Below, one piece after another: positions 26,907-35,803 of a DNA stretch of 64,000 bases (the stretch's first letter is position 1; the number at the start of each line of letters is the position of its first letter). The notes under the pieces were generated by a model. That model was not told where the DNA came from and ran no database searches. It was given only the letters and a program-made list of their open reading frames with translations. Location of the stretch: the NCBI GenBank assembly GCA_964615335.1, contig CAZTMT010000002.1, positions 186,001 through 250,000 on the forward strand, given 5' to 3'. A program made the translations under genes and the position numbers. This DNA comes from HR10 sp964615335 (GTDB lineage Bacteria; Acidobacteriota; Blastocatellia; HR10).

Positions 26907-26913
26907 AGATGCC

Positions 26914-28497
26914 TCAGCTCCCTGCCGTTTCCGCCCCATGATTCAGACGCCTCTTCCGACGCTCTCGCTCGGCCAGGGCAATCCGGTATTGCTCCAGCAG
27001 ATCGTACTCCTCGGCCGCCTGCAGGACCTCCATCTGCTCGCGCTCCCAATCGCGCGGCACGCTCCCGAAGACAGGAAGCCGCCTTCGCCGACGATACCAC
27101 GCGTAGTAGAGGAAACAGAGGAAGACCCACGAAGGTCCCGCCACGGCGGCGATCTCATGCGTGAAGAGCACAATGACCAGAACCGTCAGGATCCCCAAAA
27201 AGCCGATGATCCCTAAAAGGGGAACATCAATCTGCACTCCCCCGCGCCGAAGCGGAATGTTGAACGGGACGCGATAAGGCCTGGGCGTATAGGGGTCCGT
27301 GAAGCGCAGCCGAATGAGCGAGACCATGACGAGAGTGTAGCCGAGCGTCGCCCCGAAGGCATACATGTTGGCGAGCGTATCAATGGCGCTCTCGGTCAAA
27401 GAGGCAAGAGCGACCTGAAGGGCCGCGATCGCCGAGAAGATCACGATCGTGCGCGCCGGCGTCCGGTATCGAGGATGAACGTGCTCGAACCAGGACGAGA
27501 TGGCCTCATACCGGCTCATCGAGAAGGCGACGCGCGAGACGCTCATCACTCCAGAATTCGACGAGAGCATGAGAACCAGTACAGCCAGCGCCGCCGTCAC
27601 ATCTTCGGCCACGCGACCGATCCACGGCAGATGACTCGCCACAAGCGCGACCGAACGACCGACGTTTCGCTCGTCCAGGAAGACATCCCATCGCACCGTG
27701 CCCAGCGTGAGCACCGAAAGCGAGACGGCGAAGAGAAAGACCGTGAAGATCAACGCGAGCGATGTCCGCGGGACGATCGTGGCCGGACGCCGCGTCTCCT
27801 GAGCGGCCTGCGAGATGGATTCCAACCCCACAAAGGAGATGATCGCCAGAGAGGCTCCATAGAGGAACTCGCGCGGATGAAAGGCCGCGAACGCCTCGCT
27901 CCACTGCGCGCGGAGCAGCTCGGGCTTCCACGCGAAGACCAGCCCCATCGAGATGATGAGCGATTCCATGAGGATGATCAAAACCCCGATCAGCTCGTTG
28001 AGCAGACTGGCCTGCCGCATCCCCCGCACGTTCAACCAGGTGAGAAAAGCGATGAGCGCGAGCGTGCCGAGCGCCAGTCCGATCCGAACATGCTTGAAGG
28101 GTCCCAGGGCGATCGTCGCTTCGGCGATCTCGGGAACAAAATGCGAGAAATACGTCACGGCGAAATAGGCGAACAGAGCCGTGCAGAGCGTGTAATCGAG
28201 CACCAGAGCGCTCCCGGCGATGAAACTCCAGAAATCGCCCAAGCCGCGGAGAGCAAAATACTGCCCCCCTCCGGCTACCGGATACGCCGAGGCCAGTTCC
28301 GTATAAGCCAAACCGACCAAGATATAGACCGTTCCAGCCAAGAGGAAAGCCAGCGGAGCCGCTCCCTCGGCAAATGCGAAGACCAGTCCGAGTGCGACAA
28401 AAGTATCCGCCCCCACATCGGCGAAGCCCCACATGTAGGAGCCCCAGACGGTGACATCCCGCCGAAGCTCCGCGACAGATGCTTGCGCCTCCGCCAT
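26914..28497 (-). CDS. APC-family amino acid permease
   Basis: Cytoplasmic-membrane amino acid or polyamine transporter of 527 residues with about 12 membrane helices. The first helix has the APC-type unwound segment (GSYMWGFADVGADTFVALG), and an SYPVAGGGQYF-like motif (ASAYPVAGGGQYF) follows in helix 2. The C-terminal hydrophilic tail (about 465-527) is longer than usual and charged. It is the first gene of a run with a small membrane protein, a membrane Usp and a TrkA-like protein; substrate cannot be told from sequence. Confidence 0.88.
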   Translation of the reverse strand: MAEAQASVAELRRDVTVWGSYMWGFADVGADTFVALGLVFAFAEGAAPLAFLLAGTVYILVGLAYTELASAYPVAGGGQYFALRGLGDFWSFIAGSALVLDYTLCTALFAYFAVTYFSHFVPEIAEATIALGPFKHVRIGLALGTLALIAFLTWLNVRGMRQASLLNELIGVLIILMESLIISMGLVFAWKPELLRAQWSEAFAAFHPREFLYGASLAIISFVGLESISQAAQETRRPATIVPRTSLALIFTVFLFAVSLSVLTLGTVRWDVFLDERNVGRSVALVASHLPWIGRVAEDVTAALAVLVLMLSSNSGVMSVSRVAFSMSRYEAISSWFEHVHPRYRTPARTIVIFSAIAALQVALASLTESAIDTLANMYAFGATLGYTLVMVSLIRLRFTDPYTPRPYRVPFNIPLRRGGVQIDVPLLGIIGFLGILTVLVIVLFTHEIAAVAGPSWVFLCFLYYAWYRRRRRLPVFGSVPRDWEREQMEVLQAAEEYDLLEQYRIALAERERRKRRLNHGAETAGS

Positions 28498-28584
28498 GTT
28501 CCTCCTCCGGTTTATCCCGGCGCGCCGCGCATGCCCAAAGCGCTCATGTCACGAGCAGGTCCTGCGGCGGGCCGGGGAACAGCA

Positions 28585-30201
28585 TTACGGTTTGCCTTGA
28601 GCCTTCTCCATAGACTGGGCGAGCTCCCGTCCCTCCGGATTGTTCGGGTCCAGGGCCAGGGCCTTTCGAATGCTGGCGCGGGCGCGCTCGCGTTCGCCCA
28701 CACTCAGATAAATGCGGGCGATCAGAAGATGAGCGGCCACGAGCTGTGGATCCCAGAAGGCCGCTGCCTGCGCGGCATCCAGGGCCTCGCGCCAGTTCCC
28801 TCTCTGGACATAGACGCGGGCCTTCAGAAGATGCGCCTCGGCCAGATCCGGAGCCCTCTTCAGAAGAGCATCCAACGCGGCGAGGGCTTCCTCAACACGG
28901 CCGCTCTCGATCAGAGCCTGCGCCTCACGCACAGCGGCGACAGGATGCGCTCGGGCGGAAGACGAGGGACCTCCTTCAGCTCGGCGCGAGATGCGCATCT
29001 TCAGTCGAGGAAGAAGAGGGGGAACCGCCGCCTTCTCCCATTCGGCGAGCGCCGGGAGAGACTGACGGGCCACGGCCAGCGCTTTCTGAGCCTCTTCGGG
29101 CCGCCCCAATTGGCGCAAGCTCCTTCCTAAGAGGTACTGCGCCTCGGCATCCGTGGGCTGTCTGCGCACGAGCTGTTGCAACGGCTTCACCGCTCCCTCG
29201 AAATCCCCGCGCCTCCAGAGGGCATAACCATAATTGAACAGCACATCCGGATCCGAATCGGTGTGCTCGAGTGCCCGCAAGAGATCCCGGAGAGCAGCGT
29301 CCACCTGCCCCCTCTCCAGCTCGACGACGGCCAGATTGTTCCACACCTCAGGACGCGGCCACAGGCGCGCCAGCTCCTGATAGATCTGCTGCGCTCGCGC
29401 GCTCTCTTTCTGCCGCAGGGCGCAGATCCCCAGATAAAACTGCGCCTCTTTGTAGAGATGGGACTCCGGCGCGAGGCGGCGGAAATACGGCGCAGCCTCC
29501 GCATACTGGCCGTGGTCCAGATGCGCCCGTCCGAGTTCCAGAAGAAGGGGAGGATACGCGGAGGCTCCCTGTCGCTCCGCACGCTGCAACAGCCGCATCT
29601 TCACCTGCGGATCCGTCGCCATTTGCGCCTTCACATAGTACTCCAGCGCCGCGACGGGAAGAGCGGTGACCAAATGCGCCAGCTCCGGATGCGATCCCGA
29701 AAGACGCGCGCCCCGAACTTCTCCCGCGAGCGTCACCATCAGGGAGGACAGCTCCTGAAGCGGAGCCCCGAGGGTCATCTCGTTGGTCACCATCCGCGCC
29801 TCCCGCACATGGATCACACGGACGGCGACAGCAATCCGCTCGTGCCCTCGGGAACCCGTCACGCGATACGTCCCCACAAGAAGCCGACTGGCTCCCAGGC
29901 GTTCCGCGACCTTCAGCGCCGAAGCCCGCGTGAGGACCATCCCTTCCGGAAGCTGAAGCTGGGCATAAAGCGCCTGCCGATCCTCTGTCGAGATCACCTC
30001 TTCCCCCGCAGCCTCCAGAAGCTCGGAGAGAAGGAGCGAGAACGCTTCCCCCACCCAGTGATATTCGACCTCTTGCGCCCCATTCTCAAAAGGCAGCACG
30101 AGGAAAGGCTCCCGCTGCTGGGCCCAAAGACACTCCCCCAGCAGGAGAAACGCCAGAATCCCTCCCCAGCACCATCTTCTTGCCGTCGTTTGTGATCTCA
30201 T
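28585..30201 (-). CDS. Exported TPR protein with TolB/FlgO-like N-terminal domain
   Basis: A 538-residue protein probably located in the periplasm or envelope. The N-terminus is a signal peptide (about 1-27, ending LWAQ). A domain with PFLVLPFENG and LGASRLLVGTYRV resembles the TolB-N/FlgO-like domains of adenylate-cyclase-linked and TPR proteins (about 30-165). The rest is made of tetratricopeptide repeats (about 185-390 and 430-535), interrupted by a low-complexity basic linker. TPR proteins of this kind act as scaffolds. It begins 25 bases after tRNA-Lys in the same direction and may be read through from the tRNA promoter. Confidence 0.78.
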   Translation of the reverse strand: MRSQTTARRWCWGGILAFLLLGECLWAQQREPFLVLPFENGAQEVEYHWVGEAFSLLLSELLEAAGEEVISTEDRQALYAQLQLPEGMVLTRASALKVAERLGASRLLVGTYRVTGSRGHERIAVAVRVIHVREARMVTNEMTLGAPLQELSSLMVTLAGEVRGARLSGSHPELAHLVTALPVAALEYYVKAQMATDPQVKMRLLQRAERQGASAYPPLLLELGRAHLDHGQYAEAAPYFRRLAPESHLYKEAQFYLGICALRQKESARAQQIYQELARLWPRPEVWNNLAVVELERGQVDAALRDLLRALEHTDSDPDVLFNYGYALWRRGDFEGAVKPLQQLVRRQPTDAEAQYLLGRSLRQLGRPEEAQKALAVARQSLPALAEWEKAAVPPLLPRLKMRISRRAEGGPSSSARAHPVAAVREAQALIESGRVEEALAALDALLKRAPDLAEAHLLKARVYVQRGNWREALDAAQAAAFWDPQLVAAHLLIARIYLSVGERERARASIRKALALDPNNPEGRELAQSMEKAQGKP

Positions 30202-30225
30202 TCGGCCACCTGGAAAAAGAAAAAG

Positions 30226-30301
30226 TGGTGAGCCGTGCAGGAATCGAACCTGCGACCCTCGGGTTAAAAGCCCGATGCTCTACCAACTGAGCTAACGGCC
30301 C
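30226..30301 (-). tRNA. tRNA-Lys, anticodon UUU
   Basis: A complete cloverleaf reads on the minus strand: 7-bp acceptor GGGCCGT paired with ACGGCTC (one G-U pair), D-arm with AGCTCAGTTGGTAGAGC, anticodon stem TCGGG/CCCGA with loop CTTTTAA, and T-arm with GGTTCGAATCC. The 3' CCA is encoded. A CTTTTTCTTTTT run follows directly and could act as a terminator. Confidence 0.97.
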
Positions 30302-30304
30302 ACC

Positions 30305-30388
30305 TCATGCATTCTTTGAGAATCTCTCGCGGGCCTCCCGATTCCGCGAGCGTTCTGCCGCCGTCACTCGCTTCGCCTTCTGCGCCAT
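30305..30388 (-). CDS. Possible 27-residue basic peptide upstream of tRNA-Lys
   Basis: An ATG at 30388 opens a 27-codon frame rich in Arg, Lys and Ala (starts MAQKAKRVTAAERSR) that stops three bases before the tRNA. It has no Shine-Dalgarno, but a TATCAT -10 box lies 7 bases upstream, as for a leaderless message. The composition is protein-like, but so short a frame can arise by chance; the promoter may simply serve the tRNA. Confidence 0.25.
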   Translation of the reverse strand: MAQKAKRVTAAERSRNREARERFSKNA

Positions 30389-30395
30389 CGTCTCG

Positions 30396-30425
30396 ATGAT
30401 AGCCCGAATCCCTCACGGCACGCAA
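30396..30425 (-). promoter_or_regulatory. Promoter upstream of tRNA-Lys
   Basis: On the minus strand, TTGCGT (30425-30420), an 18-bp spacer and TATCAT (30401-30396). The tRNA begins about 95 bases downstream, so either a long precursor is processed or the promoter also serves the short frame at 30305-30388. Confidence 0.45.
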
Positions 30426-30482
30426 TACCGCGAGCCCTTCACAGAGACCCCCCAAAGGTCATCCCCTCTTTGCCGAGCCGAG

Positions 30483-31889
30483 CTACCGACGGTGGCTCAA
30501 CCTCCCGATGAGCTTCTCGTGAATCCCGCCGAAATCTCCGTTGGAGAGAACGACGACGACATCTCCGGGCTCAAGGAGCTGATCCAGATGATCCACGATC
30601 TCCTCGACCGAAGAGAAAGCCGCAGCCCGCCGTCCCCGCTCTCGGAGAGCGCGCGCCAGATCGGCGGGAGAGAGCCGCACTTCCTCCGGGATGACCTCAG
30701 GTCGAAAGACCGGACCAATCAGCGCCACATCCGCCAGAAGAAGCGCTTCTTCAAAAGCCGGCTGCATGATCCGCAGGCGCGAGGTGCGCGATCTGGGCTC
30801 GAACAGGGCGATGAGACGCCGGCCCGGATATCTCTGCCGCAACGCCGCGAGCGTCACGCGCACAGCCGTGGGATGATGCGCGAAATCGTCCACGAGCGTG
30901 ATCCCGCTGATCTCCGCCTTCACCTCCATGCGGCGCTTGACGCTCCGAAAGCTCGCCAAAGCCCGAGCCACAACGTCGCGCGCGATCCCCAGCACAGCCG
31001 CCGCCGCGATGACCGCCAAAGAGTTGCGCACGTTGAATTCGCCGATCAGCGGCGTGAAGAATTCCCCCCAGCTCTCCCCCCGATATCGAACCTCAAAGCG
31101 CATCCCCCCCTCTTCCAGACGAATCCCCACGGCGCGCCATTCGGCCCCCTCGTTCAGGCCGAACGAATGTACCGGACACCACGCCCGCGCGACCAGCTCG
31201 CGCACAACCGGAGAATCGAAATCGGCGATCACACGCCCACGCCGGGGGACGATGTTGATCAAACGCCGAAAAGCCGTCTTCACGGCCTCCAGGTCCGGAT
31301 AAATATCGGCATGATCGAACTCGATGGCGTTCAGAATCACCGTATCCGGGAGGTAGTGCACGAACTTCGGCCCCTTGTCGAAAAAAGCCGTGTCGTACTC
31401 GTCCCCCTCGACGACGAAGTAGGCGCTTTCGGTCCACCGGAAGTTCGCGCCGAAGTTCTCCGCGATGCCCCCGATCAAAAAGCTCGGACGAAAGCCTCCC
31501 TGCTCCAGAGTCCACGCCATCAGAGAGGTCGTCGTCGTCTTCCCATGCGTCCCGGCGATCACGATCGAATGCCGACCGCGAATGAACTCTTCCCGCAGGA
31601 CTTCGGGCAAAGAGACATAGTGCAGCTTCTCATCGAGCACATACTCGACTTCGGGATTCCCCCGAGAGAGCGCGTTTCCGATGACGACGCGATCCGGATG
31701 CGGGCGCAGATTCTCGGGGCGATACCCCCGAAAGACAGTCACACCCAACCGCTCGAGAAGCTCCGACATCGGGGGATAGATGTCCTGATCCGATCCCGTG
31801 ACGCGATATCCCTTGGCGAGCAGCAGCCCCGCCAGGCCCGCCATCGCCACTCCCCCGATCCCAATCAGGTGATAGTGCCGCGCGCTCAT
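30483..31889 (-). CDS. mpl: UDP-N-acetylmuramate:tripeptide ligase Mpl
   Basis: Murein-recycling ligase that joins the salvaged tripeptide L-Ala-gamma-D-Glu-meso-DAP to UDP-MurNAc. It has 468 residues in three Mur-ligase domains: N-terminal UDP-binding (IGIGGVAMAGLAGLL), central ATPase with the P-loop GTHGKTTTTSL (about 112-122) and the Mpl-typical GDEYDTAFFDKGPKF and IEFDHADIY, and a C-terminal domain. These motifs distinguish it from MurC. It implies meso-DAP-type peptidoglycan. Gene spacing (35 bases) to the ComEA-like gene upstream suggests cotranscription. Confidence 0.92.
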   Translation of the reverse strand: MSARHYHLIGIGGVAMAGLAGLLLAKGYRVTGSDQDIYPPMSELLERLGVTVFRGYRPENLRPHPDRVVIGNALSRGNPEVEYVLDEKLHYVSLPEVLREEFIRGRHSIVIAGTHGKTTTTSLMAWTLEQGGFRPSFLIGGIAENFGANFRWTESAYFVVEGDEYDTAFFDKGPKFVHYLPDTVILNAIEFDHADIYPDLEAVKTAFRRLINIVPRRGRVIADFDSPVVRELVARAWCPVHSFGLNEGAEWRAVGIRLEEGGMRFEVRYRGESWGEFFTPLIGEFNVRNSLAVIAAAAVLGIARDVVARALASFRSVKRRMEVKAEISGITLVDDFAHHPTAVRVTLAALRQRYPGRRLIALFEPRSRTSRLRIMQPAFEEALLLADVALIGPVFRPEVIPEEVRLSPADLARALRERGRRAAAFSSVEEIVDHLDQLLEPGDVVVVLSNGDFGGIHEKLIGRLSHRR

Positions 31890-31924
31890 AGGGCCCTCAT
31901 GCTAAGACGGACACCCCCGCTTCG

Positions 31925-32416
31925 TCAATTCCCGCCCGGATCCGAGCGCATCTCCCCTTGCCCCTCCCCAATGCAGAGATGCTCGGAGAGAGCACGCATC
32001 TTCCGCACACCGACTCCTCGCAAGGTGAGAAGCTCTTCCAGACGGCGGAAGGGCCCGTGCCGTTCTCGATAACGCAGGATCTCCTCGGCGAGGACAGGGC
32101 CGATGCCCTTCACGCGCTCCAGTTCCACCCGAGTCGCCCGATTCACGTCCACCCTGTCGGAAGTGCATTGCGACGCGATCGGCGCTCCCCGCTGGTGCTC
32201 TCGAAGCTCCCGCTCCTTTCGAAACTCGCGATAACGCGCTCCGACAAGCGCCAGCACGAGAAGAAGGCCGACCGCTCCCATCCCCCTCATCCCCCGCTTC
32301 AGGCGCTCGGGCCAGGGCGAGTCATCGAAATTCCCCCGGAGGAAGAAGAGGCGCTCCCTCAGCCGACGCACGCCGTTTCGAACGAGAGAGCACACATTCT
32401 CGATAAAGCGCTTCAT
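31925..32416 (-). CDS. ComEA-like helix-hairpin-helix protein
   Basis: DNA-binding protein with one membrane helix (about residues 46-60) and a C-terminal helix-hairpin-helix pair (about 88-150): VDVNRATRVELERVKGIGPVLAEEI and RRLEELLTLRGVGVRKM-like spacing. ComEA proteins bind incoming DNA during transformation in the periplasm. From ATG 32416 the protein has 163 residues but the gene overlaps the glycosyltransferase by 95 bases; a start at 32290 (121 residues) would remove the overlap and place the membrane helix at the N-terminus, as in typical ComEA. I consider the shorter start at least as likely. ComM also lies in this window. Confidence 0.8.
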   Translation of the reverse strand: MKRFIENVCSLVRNGVRRLRERLFFLRGNFDDSPWPERLKRGMRGMGAVGLLLVLALVGARYREFRKERELREHQRGAPIASQCTSDRVDVNRATRVELERVKGIGPVLAEEILRYRERHGPFRRLEELLTLRGVGVRKMRALSEHLCIGEGQGEMRSDPGGN

Positions 32417-33728
32417 ACTGGCGCACCATCTCCTCGAAAGGCTTCACGGGTCGAATCTCCGCTCGGAGACGCGCCAGAAGATCCGGCCGCTCGACAAGCT
32501 CCCGTAACGCCGCCGCCAGACCGCGCGCATCTCCTCGCGCGAAGAGGAGTCCCCCGCGTCCGGATTCGAGCACACGCCCCATCTCCCCCACGCGCGCGCA
32601 GATGACGGGCAGACCGGCCGCGAAGGCTTCCCAGAGCGTCAGCGGTCCCGTCTCATGCCAGCGCGACGGGATGACCAGAACGTCCACGCGCGAGAGCACA
32701 TCCGGCAATTGCTCCGGAGGAAAAGGGCCGTGAAAGCAAATGCGGGGATCTCCTCCCGCCAGATACTGCACCTGGTTTTGGAAGCTCACATCCTCGAAAG
32801 CCCCGAAAAGCTCCAGCGTCGCTCGCGCGCCCAAATCGGCGAGCCGGAACGCGCGAACCAGCAGATCCACTCCCTTGGCGTAATTCATGCGCCCCACATA
32901 TCCGAACCGAAGGGGGGTCCCTTCCCGCTTCTCTGACGCCGCCGGGCCGCGCGCAAAAGGAGCGATCGTTTGCTCGATCAGGCGAAGACGCTCCGCGGGA
33001 AATCCGGCCGCGCGAAAGAGATCGAAAGAGAAAGGGCTCACGGCGACCAGAGCATCCACGCGCCCAGCGAGCATCTGGAACCACCCGGGGCGATCTCGAA
33101 GAGCTTCTACGGCCTGCCGCCCGATCGCAGACACAAGGCGTTCCCCCACCGGGCTCCGAGTAAGAGCAGTCAGGCCTTGCGCCATCCATCGCGGCCAGAA
33201 TCGGTTCCTCCCGAAGAGCCGCCGATAGGTCCGGCTCTCGAAGATCAAACACGCCAGACACTCTCGCGTCGGTACATTCCAATCCCCGGCGCACAGTCGA
33301 TCGTCCCAGGTCAGAAGCGTCGTCTTCCAACACAAGGGCCAATAATCGGTGAGCGTCCACACCACCGGGAGGTTGGCCCGAAGAGCCCTTTCGATGACCG
33401 AAGCCGAGAGAAACAGACCGTGCCAGACGTGAATCAGATCCGGGCGCTCCTCGGCCAGAAGACGCTCGACCGCCTCCCCCACAGCCTCATCGCAATATGC
33501 CGATCGGATGGGATTCCCTCCCCCTCCTCCCGCGATCCGCACCACGGGGATCCCCGCATAGGTTTCACGCAGAAAGCGAATCGGCCCCTGTCTCTCCGAG
33601 AGGCTCGCGCAGAGAACGAACACCTCATACCCCCGCGTCCCAAGAGCACGGGCCAGATGATACGTCAGGACCTCAACTCCTCCGCTCCCTTCAGGGAAAA
33701 ACCGATGCGCGACCAGAGCGATCTTCAT
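32322..33728 (-). CDS. GT4-family glycosyltransferase
   Basis: Retaining GT-B glycosyltransferase of 468 residues that probably adds a sugar to a surface glycan or lipid. The N-terminal Rossmann domain has the acceptor-side loop PEGSGGVEVLTYHLARALG (about 13-31); the C-terminal domain has FGYVGRMNYAKGVDLLVRAF and the nucleotide-sugar site PSRWHETGPLTLWEAFAAGLPVI. An insertion with four cysteines (about 130-165: W..LCWKT, LCAG, CLACL) is unusual and might bind metal. It starts 111 bases from the divergent hydrolase gene. Confidence 0.87.
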   Translation of the reverse strand: MKIALVAHRFFPEGSGGVEVLTYHLARALGTRGYEVFVLCASLSERQGPIRFLRETYAGIPVVRIAGGGGGNPIRSAYCDEAVGEAVERLLAEERPDLIHVWHGLFLSASVIERALRANLPVVWTLTDYWPLCWKTTLLTWDDRLCAGDWNVPTRECLACLIFESRTYRRLFGRNRFWPRWMAQGLTALTRSPVGERLVSAIGRQAVEALRDRPGWFQMLAGRVDALVAVSPFSFDLFRAAGFPAERLRLIEQTIAPFARGPAASEKREGTPLRFGYVGRMNYAKGVDLLVRAFRLADLGARATLELFGAFEDVSFQNQVQYLAGGDPRICFHGPFPPEQLPDVLSRVDVLVIPSRWHETGPLTLWEAFAAGLPVICARVGEMGRVLESGRGGLLFARGDARGLAAALRELVERPDLLARLRAEIRPVKPFEEMVRQYEALYRECVLSRSKRRASAEGAPLLPPGEFR

Positions 33729-33788
33729 CCTCGCCTTCCTCCGGTTTCGCCTTATGATACCACATCCCCACTGCGCCGGATGCGCGAA

Positions 33789-33817
33789 TTGACAAAGACC
33801 CGGCCGACTCTTAAACT
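33789..33817 (+). promoter_or_regulatory. Promoter of the amidotransferase-type hydrolase and MFS operon
   Basis: TTGACA (33789-33794), a 17-bp spacer and TAAACT (33812-33817). A leader of about 15 bases with only a weak AGAGA ribosome site precedes the ATG at 33840. Confidence 0.65.
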
Positions 33818-33839
33818 ATGTGTTTTTCGCACAGAGACG

Positions 33840-34577
33840 ATGAGACCGCTCATCGCCATCTCGACCGAGGGAGAGGCGCCGGAGAATCCCCACACGGGCA
33901 GCCCTTCTTTTCACCTGGAGCGTCCCTACGTGGACGCCGTGTGCGCGGCCGGAGGCCTCCCGATTCTGGTCCCTCTTGTGCCGGATCGAGCGCTTCTTTG
34001 GGATCTCATGGAACGCTGCGATGGCCTCCTTTTGGCCGGAAGCCGAAACGACGTGGATCCCCGCCGGTATGGTCAATCGCCCCGAACGCGGCTGAATCCT
34101 GTCGTGCCGGAACAGGATGAGACGGCGTGGCTTCTTCTGGAAGCCGCCCAGGCGCATCGCCGGCCCATTCTGGCCATCTGCTACGGGATGCATCTGCTCA
34201 ACGTCTTCCGCGGCGGGACGCTCTATCAGGACATCTCCTCGCAACGGGAGAACACGCTTCGACACGAGCCCGGCGCTTCTCATGAAGAGCTTCGCCACCG
34301 CATTCGCATCGAGGAGGGAACGGTTCTCGCTCGTCTGGCCGGAGGGACGACGGCCGAGGTCACGAGCTTCCACCATCAGGCCGTAGAACGCCTGGGACAG
34401 GGCTTGCGGGCGATCGCCTGGAGCGAGGATGGGATCATCGAAGCCGTGATCGACACGGCCTCCGATCTTCTCTGGCTCGGCCTTCAGTGGCATCCGGAGA
34501 TCGGATTCGCTTCGGACCGCTTCTCGCAGGCCATCTTCAACTACTTCCTTCACGAAGCGGCGCGGAAGCATACGTAG
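33840..34577 (+). CDS. Gamma-glutamyl-gamma-aminobutyrate hydrolase-like (peptidase C26)
   Basis: Class-I glutamine-amidotransferase-fold hydrolase of 245 residues, related to PuuD, which splits gamma-Glu-GABA in putrescine use. The nucleophile cysteine lies in AICYGMHLLNVFRGG, and the His/Glu pair is in GLQWHPE near the C-terminus; FHHQAVE is also typical of the family. The start at 33840 is fixed by the conserved MRPLIAIS opening and the promoter just upstream. No other puu genes are present, so the substrate may be another gamma-glutamyl compound. An MFS pump follows after 22 bases. Confidence 0.88.
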   Translation: MRPLIAISTEGEAPENPHTGSPSFHLERPYVDAVCAAGGLPILVPLVPDRALLWDLMERCDGLLLAGSRNDVDPRRYGQSPRTRLNPVVPEQDETAWLLLEAAQAHRRPILAICYGMHLLNVFRGGTLYQDISSQRENTLRHEPGASHEELRHRIRIEEGTVLARLAGGTTAEVTSFHHQAVERLGQGLRAIAWSEDGIIEAVIDTASDLLWLGLQWHPEIGFASDRFSQAIFNYFLHEAARKHT

Positions 34578-34599
34578 TTTTCGGAGGCGGACAAGGGGT

Positions 34600-35799
34600 A
34601 TGTCTCGGGAGGGAAGACGCGCGCTTCTGGTTTTGGGATTCGGCCATTTCGTCAACGATCTGCATACGAGCACGCTGTATCCGCTGCTTCCCCTGATCGC
34701 CCGGAGGCTCCAGTTGAGCGAGGCCGAAGTCTTCTGGCTCGCTCCTTTGCTGAATCTCACCTCCTCCCTCATGCAGCCCGTATACGGATTCCTCGCCGAC
34801 CGATACACGCGCCGCGCCTTCGCCGTCATCGGCCCGGCTATCGCCGGATCCTTCATCTCCTTGATTGGGACAGCCTCATCGTACACGATGCTCCTGCTCT
34901 TTCTCATCCTGGGGGGCATGGGCAACGGCGCCTTTCATCCGCAGGGCGCCGCTTTGGCCGCCGAGGCGAACGCCCACCGGCGCCGGATCGCCCTTTCGAC
35001 GTTCTCTTCCTCGGGAACTCTCGGATTCGCCCTGGGCCCTCTGATCATCACCTCGATTGTCGCGGCGACGGATTTGAGGCACACGTACTTGCTGATGCCG
35101 CTCGGATGGATCGCCGCCCTGCTTCTCTATCGCTACTGTCCCACGGGAGAAAGCCGAGATCCTCGCAGAAGCCACCATCACACGCTCTCTCACACGACCT
35201 TGACTCTGCGCAGGGTCTGGCGCCCCATGCTCTTCCTCTACGCGATCACCGTCTCGCGCTCGGCCACGTACGTGATGACCAATAGCTACATGCCTTTCAT
35301 CCTAGCCCACCGAGGATACAGTTTGCGCGAGACCGGAGGGATTCTGACGGCTTATCTTCTGGCCGGAGCCTGCGGGAGCTTCCTCGGAGGAGCCTTCGCC
35401 GAACGGTTCGGGGGCCGATGGCTCACACTCGGGACGGGAATCTTCGTTCCATTGGCATTCGCGATGGCTCTTTTCACGACAGGACCTCTGAGCCTGGCGG
35501 CTCTGATCGCGGGAGGATTCGCCCTGATGTCCGTCTTTCCGGTCAACGTCGCGACAGCTCAGGAGCTTGCTCCCGGGGGAACATCAACCGTCTCCGCCCT
35601 GATGATGGGCTTCGCTTGGGGAGTAGGTTCGATGTCCCCGGCTCTCTTCGAACCGCTCACTCGCGGACTGGGCTTTGAAGGAGTTCTCGCCGCGATGGCC
35701 GTGTTCCCTCTGCTGACGTCTCTGCTGGCCCTCGGAATACCGCACGAGCGCCCTCCGGCCCTGCATCCTGATGCGGCTATGGCGAGTTCGGCCCCTTGA
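34600..35799 (+). CDS. MFS transporter, fosmidomycin-resistance (Fsr) type
   Basis: Cytoplasmic-membrane drug or metabolite exporter of 399 residues with about 12 helices. The opening GFGHFVNDLHTSTLYPLLPLI and the GMGNGAFHPQGAALA segment are marks of the Fsr subgroup. A charged histidine-rich linker (RRSHHHTLSHTTL, about 190) joins the two six-helix halves. It follows the hydrolase gene by 22 bases, so a shared substrate is possible. Its stop codon lies four bases from the stop of the convergent comM gene. Confidence 0.85.
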   Translation: MSREGRRALLVLGFGHFVNDLHTSTLYPLLPLIARRLQLSEAEVFWLAPLLNLTSSLMQPVYGFLADRYTRRAFAVIGPAIAGSFISLIGTASSYTMLLLFLILGGMGNGAFHPQGAALAAEANAHRRRIALSTFSSSGTLGFALGPLIITSIVAATDLRHTYLLMPLGWIAALLLYRYCPTGESRDPRRSHHHTLSHTTLTLRRVWRPMLFLYAITVSRSATYVMTNSYMPFILAHRGYSLRETGGILTAYLLAGACGSFLGGAFAERFGGRWLTLGTGIFVPLAFAMALFTTGPLSLAALIAGGFALMSVFPVNVATAQELAPGGTSTVSALMMGFAWGVGSMSPALFEPLTRGLGFEGVLAAMAVFPLLTSLLALGIPHERPPALHPDAAMASSAP

Positions 35800-35803
35800 G
35801 GGA

